Below, in pieces: positions 28,601 through 36,549 of a stretch of 64,000 nt of DNA. The stretch covers positions 6,088,744 to 6,152,743 of the forward strand of contig NC_016609.1 in assembly GCF_000246855.1 (NCBI RefSeq), read 5' to 3'. This DNA comes from Niastella koreensis GR20-10 (lineage in GTDB: Bacteria; Bacteroidota; Bacteroidia; Chitinophagales; Chitinophagaceae). The position numbers were made by a program, and so were the translations under genes. Within the stretch, counting starts at the first letter, position 1. Every line of letters begins with the position of its first letter. The notes under the pieces were generated by a model that worked only from the letters and a program-made list of their open reading frames with translations, did no database searches and was not told the origin of the DNA.

Positions 28601-30764
28601 ACACATTCAGGTACTGTACAACTCCATAGTGGGTACTGGCCACAAAAGCAATACACCCGCGCTCTTTAGCCAGCACAAATTTTTCAGACAGGGTTTCGTT
28701 TGATATAAAACGCGAGGGATAATACGTAAAGAAATTACCGGCATAACAACCGTTCACAAAGAACACCGGGTATTTACCCTGGTTATTATAGTTCTGCGGG
28801 TTATCAATATTAAATTCAAGGGTGGTGGCCGAAGAGTGGCCAAAATAGTTTAGAATACTGATCCCGTTCTCAAACATAGCCGATAATCTGGCAGCCGAGG
28901 TCTGTTCTTTGGGATTGTTAGAGGTTTTACAAAAAAGGTCCACATTACCACCATATAGGGTATCGGCAATAACCCGTTGGTAAATGTCCATGTAGTTACA
29001 CAGGATAGTACCTAAAAACGCATCGCTCGAACCGGTCACATGCACCACGTTCTTCATCCATTCGCGGCCGGCAATGGTATTGGGGGAATTCTTCAGCGCC
29101 GATTCGTATTCTTTTACCTTTTGCAGATAGTCTTCAATTTCCGATCCCATTACAACCGACAACCGGCCTATGGGCGTGGCGGGTACCGGTACGGTCAGGT
29201 CTTCCGCGCTCAGCAAATTATCCGATCCCGGGGCGCCAAAGGTGGGCACCAGGTTCAGCACCTCGTTGATTGGGTAGCTGGCAGGGTTGCGGTCGCCACG
29301 CTGGTACTCATTATATTCAACACCTTTACCAATCAGAAAGATATATTGTACGGGGGTTTTAAAGTTCTTGCGGGCCCACCGGATAAAGTTGCGAATAGAA
29401 AGCGGATGCTTGTTAATGCCAAAAGCAAACTGATCAACCAGGTCGTCTACTTCATAAATATTTGCTTTGTAACCACCTCCATCTGCAGACTCGCGATAGG
29501 TTTTATAATCCATCACCGGGTTGTTGCCATTTGAACCGGTATACAGGATCTGGTTGCTGATAATAAGGTATTGTGCCTGGTTAGCCGGCAGGCTGTAATC
29601 ACGGAACTTGCGGGTGGTGGCGCTGGTTACCGTAGTAATGTTTCCGGGCGCCTCGCTTACCAGTATCAGTTGCCGGTCGGTGGCAGAACCCGGGAGGGCA
29701 AACCGTACGGTACTGCCATTTAAATCACCCAGATACCGCTCCCCGCTCCTGGTATCATACAATACCGGGGGCACGTTGCTGTGATTAAAATTATCTATCT
29801 GTAAATAATACCCGGCTGGTTTGGCAGGTAAGGAGAACTTGAAATTAGATTCCCCGCCCAGAGTGAACGTACGCGGATAGTTTAGTTCAAAAAATGAAAC
29901 ATCCATCCGGTCATTGGGATAATTACCTGTATTGGTAAATGTTACGGTTGCCGTTCCACCGGCTATTGAATTGTTATCTACCGGGTTTGTGGAAACCAGG
30001 TCGTTAAACAATTCCATGGTCGTATCCTTTATCGTAACCCCGTTTACCTGCACCCTTATATTACGCGGATTATAGGCATTGCCCACGGCGCCAAATTTTA
30101 AAGAAGCCTGCGGGCCGCTGGGATACACATTTAAACCCGTGAGGGGCTGGGAAATAGACGCCCCGGGGCCAATATCACTACTGGTAAAAAATTCACCTTT
30201 ATCGTAACTCGCCGAATAAATGTATACGTTTACCAGCGCGGCTTCACCCTGGTTAGGCATTGTATTAAAAAAATAATAGCCCTTCGTATACATAAAATAG
30301 GGCTCGGCCGGCAATGAATTGCCGGCCACATTATTATTTACACTTGTATACATGAAACCCGAAGCACCACTGTTGTTCACACTTAAAAAATAAGTGGCCG
30401 TGTCGGATTGCAAACTGTAGTAAGTAGTGTGTTGAAAGGTGGGGTCTCTGTACAGGTCTTTATCGGGTTTGCCGTCATTGTGTTCACCCCAAAACTCCAG
30501 ATAGCCGCCTGCCGGCAGGGTACCGCTTGAAACGGACGGGTAGAAATGAATTTTCTCCCCATTGCGCCACAGTTCCAGGTTCTGCACGGGAGCATTACCA
30601 ATACCCAGGTTATCGAGCAACGACCGGGGAATACGGTATACTCCATCTGCTTTTAGCCTGATTTTGTAATAGGTTTGGGAGTAGTTGATCCATTCATTAT
30701 TATACTGCTGGCTCGAAGCAGCAAAACCTGCCACCAGCAGTAACAGGGTTAAAATCTTCCTCAT
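25683..30764 (-). CDS. porU2: putative type IX secretion sortase PorU2 (C25 gingipain-like)
   Basis: Very large (1693 residues) exported protein. A signal peptide (about residues 1-18, ending ASS) precedes beta-rich N-terminal domains. A peptidase C25 domain spans about 430-800: the catalytic His lies in NYFGHSS (about 641) and the Cys in FVNGCYAG (about 672). Then come Ig-like or CARDB-like repeats and a C-terminal FlgD-like/type A sorting domain (YPNPFSTSTAFVFTL, then NGVYLYRVV). PorU cleaves the C-terminal signals of type IX cargo. This protein is longer than classical PorU (about 1100-1200 residues) and matches the architecture named PorU2. It lies 37 bases downstream of a PorV-like gene, as a sortase-shuttle pair. 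Distinguishing PorU from PorU2 rests on length and domains. Confidence 0.85.
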   Translation of the reverse strand: MRKILTLLLLVAGFAASSQQYNNEWINYSQTYYKIRLKADGVYRIPRSLLDNLGIGNAPVQNLELWRNGEKIHFYPSVSSGTLPAGGYLEFWGEHNDGKPDKDLYRDPTFQHTTYYSLQSDTATYFLSVNNSGASGFMYTSVNNNVAGNSLPAEPYFMYTKGYYFFNTMPNQGEAALVNVYIYSASYDKGEFFTSSDIGPGASISQPLTGLNVYPSGPQASLKFGAVGNAYNPRNIRVQVNGVTIKDTTMELFNDLVSTNPVDNNSIAGGTATVTFTNTGNYPNDRMDVSFFELNYPRTFTLGGESNFKFSLPAKPAGYYLQIDNFNHSNVPPVLYDTRSGERYLGDLNGSTVRFALPGSATDRQLILVSEAPGNITTVTSATTRKFRDYSLPANQAQYLIISNQILYTGSNGNNPVMDYKTYRESADGGGYKANIYEVDDLVDQFAFGINKHPLSIRNFIRWARKNFKTPVQYIFLIGKGVEYNEYQRGDRNPASYPINEVLNLVPTFGAPGSDNLLSAEDLTVPVPATPIGRLSVVMGSEIEDYLQKVKEYESALKNSPNTIAGREWMKNVVHVTGSSDAFLGTILCNYMDIYQRVIADTLYGGNVDLFCKTSNNPKEQTSAARLSAMFENGISILNYFGHSSATTLEFNIDNPQNYNNQGKYPVFFVNGCYAGNFFTYYPSRFISNETLSEKFVLAKERGCIAFVASTHYGVVQYLNVYLDYLYASIGGQGYDSTLGKIMQIGFKNMINGTGAYDFYARLHAEEMTLHGDPGIKLYGQAKPDYVIEDPLITISPTFISLAESTYKLKVKVENLGKAVSDSIVLEVKQQYPNGTIGTIYRQKIPGTRFADSLQFDVPIVATRDKGQNKIIVTIDADNAVNEISESNNRASKDFYIYEEEARPAFPYNYAIISNPTQKLYASTANPLTALQNYVMEIDTTAMFNSPLKVSKSTSTIGGVMEFTSNLTYMDTTVYYWRVAPLATNGTPLNWSVSSFMYKPGSEGYNMSHIYQHFGSTTERLVLDSSSQTWKFNTTLNTIFVTNCLYPSQNCSQDGDFKVSVNNADVGMSACVGHSLAFTVLDSVSLEPWRNVDANGVSLFRYGSGAADCKPTRNTNFEFSYMTSASRKKIMDFMNIIPNGSFVVIRSFDADAVNGIASTWAADTTLYGTHESLYHYLLNAGFVDIDSLNTPRAWDMIYQKGPSSTFVPLFKYAPHHDDIVRINTDVISTDTLGYIRSPKFGPARAWKRMEWNGFSQDNPSTDDASIDVIGTGYDGVETVLATVDKNTHSYDLSTVDTRFYPYITLKMTNHDRINLTPYQLKYWRVYFDPIPEGAIAPNIYIVSRDTMNLGEKMHFGVGFKNISYTNFDSMVVKVTITDQNNVAHILPLGKFKPIIVGDTIKIDFDIDSHGYPGSNVLNVDVNPDNSQPEASHFNNFIFKNFYVRVDNTPPVLDVTFDGVHILNKDIVSAKPHIQIKIKDESTYMLLKDTSISTVQIRNISNGIIRTYHFDNDTLRFIPATSGENNTATIEFTPQFTTQVNPEGDDYELIVVAKDESGNQSGNIAYRVGFRVITKAMISNLLNYPNPFSTSTAFVFTLTGSEIPQNLRIQILTVTGKIVREITTNELGPLHIGRNITEFKWDGRDQYGDKLANGVYLYRVVTSLNGKSMDKYKAADDNTDKFFNNGYGKMYLMR

Positions 30765-30801
30765 AGTTATACAAGTTTCAGATTCCTTTCAATAGGGTCG
30801 T

Positions 30802-31911
30802 TTACTTTTTGTTTCCCTTTTTAACCAGGTCCACTTTTAGCGAAAACACATGGGTATATAACGGATTCGATTGATTGGCGAGGTTGGTAAAGGCATAGTC
30901 TATCAGCACATTGGAAAGTCTGAAGCCGGCGCCCACTGCAGGTTGATAGATCCATACCTTCTTCGTGTTGGTGATGTCGTTATCATCCAGGGCCCGTTGA
31001 AAATTATTGATCCCGGCCCGTACAAAGAACACATTTCTCCAGGAAGCTTCCAGCCCCAGTTTGGGGTCAAGACTTACCACATTTGAACTGATTACGGTAT
31101 TACGACGGCCATCAAACGTGAGGTCGAAGTTGGCTTCCGTCAACAGGTTCAGGTTCTTATTCAGTTTAAAATTATAACTGCCGCCCACAATCAGTTTAGG
31201 GGCGGTTAATTCGGTTGATTTACTGGGAATATCGTTGCCGGTATAGTAAAACACTTCTCGCATTTTTTCGGGCAGGCTGTACGACCAGGCATTAAAGGTA
31301 GTGGTTACATCCCGGGCCATGATGCCTATTTTCCATTTTGGGTTTACGATCTGTAAGCCCGCATCAAAACCAAAGCCCCAGGCAGTAGCCATATCGCCGG
31401 CCTTGCGGTGAATGATCTTGGCGTTCACGCCCCCGCTGATCTTCGTATTACCGGTTGTTTTTATGTTTTGCGCCAGTGAAAACAGGAAGGCATAGTCGGC
31501 GGAAGAAAAAGTGGTGATATTGCTGAAATTAATGGAACCATCGGGTTCAACCAGGAAAACGGTATTGGGAATATCATCTACGGCAAACCGTAATATCGAC
31601 AGCGCCATTACCCTTTTATTATCCTTTAACGGGATGGCCACACTGCCGTAATCGTATTTACCAATTCCGGCAAAGTATTCGGCATGCATTAAATTTATCT
31701 GAGGATTGTCCTTCACATTTACCAATCCGGCAGGATTCCAGTATCCTGCTGTTCCATCGCTAACCGAAGCCACCTGCGCACTGGCCATAGCCAGGCCACG
31801 GGCACCTGCCCCAATATTCAAAAACTCATTGGAATATTTACGGAATTGTGCATAGGAAAACTGCTGTAGCAATAACACAGACAGGGTAACGTAAAAACGG
31901 GTCCTTTTCAT
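30802..31911 (-). CDS. porV2: putative type IX sorting system protein PorV2
   Basis: Outer-membrane beta-barrel of the PorV/PorQ (FadL-like) family, 369 residues from MKRTRFYVTLSVLLLQQFSYAQ (signal peptide cleaved after YAQ). The family hallmark near the mature N terminus is present: FLNIGAGARGLAMASAQVA, then GTAGYWNPAGLV (about residues 32-62). A longer start at 31935 adds eight residues before the signal peptide and is not preferred. PorV shuttles cargo from the translocon to the sortase; the adjacent PorU2-like gene supports a dedicated pair. Confidence 0.85.
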   Translation of the reverse strand: MKRTRFYVTLSVLLLQQFSYAQFRKYSNEFLNIGAGARGLAMASAQVASVSDGTAGYWNPAGLVNVKDNPQINLMHAEYFAGIGKYDYGSVAIPLKDNKRVMALSILRFAVDDIPNTVFLVEPDGSINFSNITTFSSADYAFLFSLAQNIKTTGNTKISGGVNAKIIHRKAGDMATAWGFGFDAGLQIVNPKWKIGIMARDVTTTFNAWSYSLPEKMREVFYYTGNDIPSKSTELTAPKLIVGGSYNFKLNKNLNLLTEANFDLTFDGRRNTVISSNVVSLDPKLGLEASWRNVFFVRAGINNFQRALDDNDITNTKKVWIYQPAVGAGFRLSNVLIDYAFTNLANQSNPLYTHVFSLKVDLVKKGNKK

Positions 31912-32235
31912 TGATCCAATTTTCGAAATAAGCAACTTATTGATTAGACTATTTCTTTAGGATATTGGCTGCACCCGTTGGCAAAGTGAACTTTAATTGT
32001 GTTGGCAAAGAGCCGCTTTTAAACAGGGTCGGGGCCAATATAAACAAACGATTTTACAATTAAAATATTGCATCTTTCAGCCAAAGTTCCGGTAATCCTT
32101 ACATTTGCATAAATCATTGATTTACTACATACATCCATGTACAAATTACCGGCGAAATATGTAGGAATATGCAAAGTAAAACCATTGGGTTGGCAATGCG
32201 AAAACAATTTATTACCCGTTTAATGTCAATATAAT
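31912..32235. other. divergent intergenic region with candidate tyrS promoter
   Basis: No gene seen. On the plus strand TACATTTG at 32100-32107 is a good -7 box, but the -33 box is weak (TTTC near 32076). Leader to tyrS is about 120 bases; no T-box-like structure was recognised. The minus strand should hold the porV2 promoter. Confidence 0.45.
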
Positions 32236-33513
32236 ATGAACCTGGTAGCAGAACTAAAATGGCGGGGTATGATACAGGATATTATGCCCGGAACTGAAGA
32301 TCAGTTGAACAAAGAAATGACCACCGGCTATATCGGTTTCGACCCAACTTCGGATAGTCTTCATGTTGGGAGCCTCGTACCTATCTTGTTGCTGGTACAC
32401 ATGCAACGGGCTGGTCACAAGCCCATTGCCCTGGTAGGTGGCGCCACCGGCATGATCGGCGACCCTTCCGGTAAAAGCGAAGAAAGGAACTTTTTAAGTG
32501 AAGAACAGCTGCAAAAGAACCTGGATGGCATCAGGAATCAACTGATGAAGTTCCTCGATTTCGACACAACCAAATCCAACGCGGCTGAAATGGCCAATAA
32601 CTACGATTGGTTTAAAGACATCTCGTTCATCCAGTTCCTGCGCGATGCAGGTAAACATATCACGGTCAACTATATGATGGCCAAGGATAGTGTAAGAAAA
32701 CGTATTGAGGGCGACTCCGGCATCAGCTACACCGAGTTCGCGTACCAGTTAATGCAGGGCTACGATTTTTACTGGTTGTACCAGCATAAAAAGTGTAAAC
32801 TGCAAATGGGTGGCAGCGACCAATGGGGCAACATCACTACAGGTACGGAATTCATTCGCCGCAAGGCCGGCGGGGAAGCTTTTGCGCTTACCTGTCCGCT
32901 GCTTACCAAGGCCGATGGCACCAAATTCGGTAAAAGTGAGAAAGGGAATATCTGGTTGTCTAAAGAAAAAACTTCCGTGCTCGACTTCTATCAGTTCTGG
33001 CTCCGTGCAGCCGATATCGATGCAGAAAAATGGATAAAAATATTTACGTTCCTGCCTCAGGAAACCGTAGAAAAATTAATTGAAGAACATCAAAAAGATC
33101 CTGGTGCCTGGTTGTTGCAAAAAACGCTGGCTAAAGAAATAACCCTGTTTGTACATGGTGAAGCAGGATTGCAGGAGGCGTTGGATGAAACAAAAAAAGT
33201 GTATGAGCAGAAGGACGCGCCGGCCGAATCGCTCACACTTGCCGACCTGGAAGGCATAAACGGCGTAGCCAAATTCGATTACGAAATGGCGAAAATACAG
33301 GCAGGCATTGACGTGGTATCGTTCCTGGCCGAAACAAAGATCTTCCCCAGTAAAGGCGAGGCTCGCAAAACCGTACAGGGTGGCGGCGTAAGCATCAACC
33401 GTAAAAAGGTAGAAGACGTCGCTTTACAGGTTGATCCTTCTTGCCTGCTTCATGACAAGTACATTCTCGTGAATAAGGGTAAAAAGAACGTTTATCTGGT
33501 AAAAGTCAACTAA
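32236..33513 (+). CDS. tyrS: tyrosyl-tRNA synthetase
   Basis: Charges tRNA-Tyr. It has 425 residues, the bacterial TyrS length. Class I signatures are present: the HIGH-type motif LHVGS (about residues 42-46), YDFYWLY, QMGGSDQWGNITTG (about 192-205) and the KMSKS-type loop KFGKSEKG (about 228-235). A C-terminal S4 RNA-binding domain (about 355-420) ends the protein. Monocistronic by context. Confidence 0.97.
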   Translation: MNLVAELKWRGMIQDIMPGTEDQLNKEMTTGYIGFDPTSDSLHVGSLVPILLLVHMQRAGHKPIALVGGATGMIGDPSGKSEERNFLSEEQLQKNLDGIRNQLMKFLDFDTTKSNAAEMANNYDWFKDISFIQFLRDAGKHITVNYMMAKDSVRKRIEGDSGISYTEFAYQLMQGYDFYWLYQHKKCKLQMGGSDQWGNITTGTEFIRRKAGGEAFALTCPLLTKADGTKFGKSEKGNIWLSKEKTSVLDFYQFWLRAADIDAEKWIKIFTFLPQETVEKLIEEHQKDPGAWLLQKTLAKEITLFVHGEAGLQEALDETKKVYEQKDAPAESLTLADLEGINGVAKFDYEMAKIQAGIDVVSFLAETKIFPSKGEARKTVQGGGVSINRKKVEDVALQVDPSCLLHDKYILVNKGKKNVYLVKVN

Positions 33514-33530
33514 TTTGATTATAAGTAAAC

Positions 33531-33579
33531 AAGCAGGAAGTAAGCAATACGACAGGTTCGCTTTTCTTACTTCCTGCTT
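33531..33579. terminator. long inverted-repeat terminator between tyrS and aminotransferase gene
   Basis: A perfect 14-base inverted repeat (33531-33544 with 33566-33579) around a 21-base loop between convergent genes. Each arm is made of two 7-base units, and similar units (cttacat, cctactt) continue to the end of the aminotransferase gene, linking it to the heptad arrays in this window. No strict T run follows, so termination is likely but not certain. Confidence 0.6.
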
Positions 33580-33587
33580 CTTACATC

Positions 33588-34910
33588 CTACTTCGCTTTT
33601 GTCCTCTTCCAGTTCTCCACAAAATCATTTATCCCCTCCACCAGCACATCCAGCTGTTTGATAGTAGTATATACGTTGGGAGTTACACGCACTCCTTTGA
33701 GGTTTTCCTGGTTAACGTTGGTGGTGTGAATTCTATATTTGTTCCATAAATGAATCTCAAGTTCGCCGGGTCTGAAATCCGGTACATTATAATGCACCAG
33801 CCCAATGGCGCAGCCAAAACCAGGTTTCATGGAGGTGTTTAATACAATGTTTGGAATATCCTTCACCTTGTTCATCCAGTAATTTTTCAGGTAGAACAAT
33901 CGCTGCTCCTTTCGTTCCCCGCCAATCATGTCATAAAACTCAATGGCTTTACCTACTGCCTGTTCTATAAAAAAAGGACGGGTACCCAGGTATTCAAATT
34001 TGCGAATGTCATCCACTTTCGGATCGGGCGCCGCAAACAAAGGGTACAGGTTTTTGATCTTTTCTTTTTTTACATACAACACCCCCACCCCAATACAGGC
34101 GCTGAGCCATTTGTGCAAACTGCTGCCAAAATAATCGGCCCCCAGGTCACTCACATTAAATTGAAATTGCGCCAGGCTGTGGGCGCCATCCACCACTACT
34201 TCAATGTGGCGCAAATAAGCGGCATCGGCAATTTTGCGCACAGGCATTATTTGTCCGTTCCAGTTAATTACATGCGTCAGGTGCACTACTTTGGTTTGGG
34301 GCGTAAAGGCCTGGGTATAGATCTTTACCAGCTGATCGGGGTTTTCACTGGGTAAAGGCAGGTCTACCCACACCAGCTTAATACCGTCCCGTTGTTCCCG
34401 CTGCTTCCAGGCATTGATCATATTGGGATAATCCTGTTTGGCCAGCACCACCTCATCGCCTGCTTTCAGGGACAGGCCAAAAATGACGGTTTCCAGCGCC
34501 TCCGACGCATTGCGTTGAATGGCAATTTCTTCGGGATCGCAGCCGGCGAGGCGGGCCAGGTTACGGCGCAGAGGTTCACGGCCCTGGTCCATAATGCGCC
34601 ACATGTAATAGCTGGGCGCCTCGTTTACCTGGTCGAAATTGCGTTTCATGGCATCCTGCACCGGGATGGGCGAAGGCGCCACCCCACCATTGTTTAAATT
34701 GATGATGGAAGGGTCTACCGTGTAGGACTGCTGAATAAAATGCCAGAAATCCTCATCAGAAGCCAGTTGGTCTGGTAATTTATCGCTGGCGCCTGCCAGC
34801 GCCCGGTGCAAATTGTGACTCCAGGCGGGTTGGGTGAAGGCCGACAAAGCCGTACCGGCCGAGAGGGCTTTAAGGGTTTGTAAAAAAAAGCGACGATTTA
34901 ATGTTCCCAT
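33588..34910 (-). CDS. aminotransferase class V, Tat-exported (isopenicillin N epimerase-like)
   Basis: PLP enzyme of 440 residues with an N-terminal twin-arginine-type signal (NRRFFLQTLKALSAGTALSAF, residues 5-25, in pieces), implying folded export to the periplasm. The fold-type I core shows INLNNGGVAPSP (substrate end), EIAIQRNASEALETVIFGL, VVDGAHSLAQF (PLP-binding Asp) and the Schiff-base Lys in SSLHKWLSA (about residue 264). Best family match is the isopenicillin N epimerase/cysteine desulfurase-like group. The substrate cannot be inferred. It is convergent with tyrS. Confidence 0.87.
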   Translation of the reverse strand: MGTLNRRFFLQTLKALSAGTALSAFTQPAWSHNLHRALAGASDKLPDQLASDEDFWHFIQQSYTVDPSIINLNNGGVAPSPIPVQDAMKRNFDQVNEAPSYYMWRIMDQGREPLRRNLARLAGCDPEEIAIQRNASEALETVIFGLSLKAGDEVVLAKQDYPNMINAWKQREQRDGIKLVWVDLPLPSENPDQLVKIYTQAFTPQTKVVHLTHVINWNGQIMPVRKIADAAYLRHIEVVVDGAHSLAQFQFNVSDLGADYFGSSLHKWLSACIGVGVLYVKKEKIKNLYPLFAAPDPKVDDIRKFEYLGTRPFFIEQAVGKAIEFYDMIGGERKEQRLFYLKNYWMNKVKDIPNIVLNTSMKPGFGCAIGLVHYNVPDFRPGELEIHLWNKYRIHTTNVNQENLKGVRVTPNVYTTIKQLDVLVEGINDFVENWKRTKAK

Positions 34911-34999
34911 GTGACTTTATGTTGATAAGGTAATTGGTTTCAAATCAGAAGCTCGTGAAAAAATTTCTTCCGAAAAATAAAGAATTTATGCCACTTTCA

Positions 35000-35031
35000 T
35001 TTGGGAGAAATAACAAAAGCCCCTACTTTTG
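35000..35031 (+). promoter_or_regulatory. tRNA-Gln promoter
   Basis: TTTG at 35000-35003, 20 bases, TACTTTTG at 35024-35031: exact agreement with the Bacteroidota consensus. It lies about 29 bases before the tRNA. Confidence 0.8.
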
Positions 35032-35059
35032 CACTCCCTTTACAAAAGGGACCAAAGGC

Positions 35060-35130
35060 TGCCCGATAGTATAATGGTAGTACAACTGATTTTGGTTCAG
35101 TTTGTCTTGGTTCGAATCCAGGTCGGGCAA
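35060..35130 (+). tRNA. tRNA-Gln (TTG)
   Basis: Acceptor TGCCCGA/TCGGGCA, discriminator A, anticodon loop TTTTGGT in stem ACTGA/TCAGT, T loop TTCGAAT. A single-gene unit between its own promoter and terminator. Confidence 0.95.
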
Positions 35131-35134
35131 CAAG

Positions 35135-35165
35135 AAACCCGCCCCGATAATATCGGGGCGGGTTT
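35135..35165 (+). terminator. terminator of tRNA-Gln
   Basis: A 15-base inverted repeat (35135-35149 with 35151-35165) ending in TTTTGTTTTT. Its core CCCGATaatATCGGG resembles the palindromic arm found in the decayed tRNAs near tuf. Confidence 0.9.
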
Positions 35166-35239
35166 TGTTTTTACAAACTTGTCAACGATCTTGAAAGTAT
35201 GAAATATCTTTACTTACTTTGTATTACAAAGTGCTTTTT

Positions 35240-35722
35240 ATGCCAAACGCCTCCCAACTAAGAAAGGAAATAAGGGCATGGATCATCTTTTTTATCGTGT
35301 CCCTTCTCCTGAGCGGCATTACCGCCTTCCCCGTAGAGACCGAACTGGGCTGGGTCTACTCATGGATGCCTGCGCAGCATTCTTCCCTCAGTAAATGGTT
35401 ACATACCTGTTACCAGGCAATTAAGAGTACCAATGAACAATACCCTTATCTGGCTTATGGTTACGACTGGCTGGCCTTTGCCCATATCGTAATTGCCATC
35501 GCGTTCATTGGCCCCATTAATGACCCTGTAAAAAACATCTGGATAATCGAGTTCGGCTGCATCGCCTGCCTGGCTGTTATTCCGCTTGCCTTTATTGCGG
35601 GACCTATCAGGCATATCCCTGTTTATTGGCAATTAATTGACTGTTCGTTCGGAATTATTGGCCTGATCCCGTTATTAATATGCCGTATGAAGATAAAGCA
35701 ACTGGAAAAAGCAATCGCGTAA
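35240..35722 (+). CDS. hypothetical four-helix membrane protein
   Basis: 160 residues from MPNASQLRKEIRAW; the upstream TTG frame adds seven residues and is not preferred. Four hydrophobic helices (about residues 12-30, 72-92, 105-123, 133-150) suggest an inner-membrane protein. The second and third helices flank short loops rich in Pro and Asn. Not recognised. It is followed after 9 bases by an MpaB-like gene, so the two are probably cotranscribed. Confidence 0.6.
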   Translation: MPNASQLRKEIRAWIIFFIVSLLLSGITAFPVETELGWVYSWMPAQHSSLSKWLHTCYQAIKSTNEQYPYLAYGYDWLAFAHIVIAIAFIGPINDPVKNIWIIEFGCIACLAVIPLAFIAGPIRHIPVYWQLIDCSFGIIGLIPLLICRMKIKQLEKAIA

Positions 35723-35731
35723 ATAATATTC

Positions 35732-36496
35732 GTGATGAAGACATTTGTGGATGATACATCTATTGTAAAAAAAATATGGAGCACGACAGATATTACCCTT
35801 TTCATATTTGCCGGCGCATCCGCCGACTTTGCATTAAATAAACAGGTTGACTGGCTATATTTCACCGGCAAACTCCCGGATGATCCTATAGGCCGTTTGT
35901 TCTCTACAGTAAAATACGCTCAGTATATTATTTTTAGAGAAGAAAAAGAAGCGATAGCTTCCATTGACAAAATAAACTCCGTACACCAGCATATTGAACA
36001 GGCCCGTGGCTATAAAATAACCAATGATGGTTACCAGGATGTGTTGTACATGTTGATCTATTATTCGATGGCCGCTTTTGAATTATTGGAAAGGCCACTA
36101 ACAGGTGAAGAGAAAGATGAGATTGTACAAACCTTTGCCCGAATTGGTCACCATATGCATATCCGGGACCTTCCTGCCAATTACCGCGACTGGAAAAAAG
36201 TGTATGACCAACAGCTCACCTGCAACCTTATAAAAAGCTCATTTACGGAGGACCTTTTTCGGCAATACAAAAAGCACCTCGGTTCTTTCCGTTATTTTTT
36301 ACTGCTCGACATTCAGCGGATGCTGGTATCCAGTCATGTTAACAAATTACTCGGACTGGGGCGCACCCGGTTTGTTTCGTTATTACATCCCATTTATAAA
36401 AAGATCCGTAAATACAGCTTGCACCGGCAGCTTATATGGATGATGGTACCCAGGCAATTCATCAATCACGTGAAAGCAATGGACAAAGCTCATTAG
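35732..36496 (+). CDS. oxygenase MpaB family protein (DUF2236-like)
   Basis: 254 residues. The segments DPIGRLFSTVKYAQYIIFREEKEAI (about residues 50-75, in pieces) and VHQHIEQARG, then YQDVLYMLIYYSMAAFELLERPLTGEEKDE, match the layout of the MpaB/Lcp (DUF2236) oxygenase fold, where conserved His and Arg/Asp residues bind haem or metal. The first MK pair offers two starts one codon apart. The N-terminal GGASAD-like stretch is present as GASADFALN. Substrate unknown; the family includes mycophenolate-pathway and rubber oxygenases. Confidence 0.7.
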   Translation: MMKTFVDDTSIVKKIWSTTDITLFIFAGASADFALNKQVDWLYFTGKLPDDPIGRLFSTVKYAQYIIFREEKEAIASIDKINSVHQHIEQARGYKITNDGYQDVLYMLIYYSMAAFELLERPLTGEEKDEIVQTFARIGHHMHIRDLPANYRDWKKVYDQQLTCNLIKSSFTEDLFRQYKKHLGSFRYFLLLDIQRMLVSSHVNKLLGLGRTRFVSLLHPIYKKIRKYSLHRQLIWMMVPRQFINHVKAMDKAH

Positions 36497-36549
36497 CATG
36501 ACCGGGAAATAACAATATTTATGTATTTTTCTGGAAATTACCCTATCAT

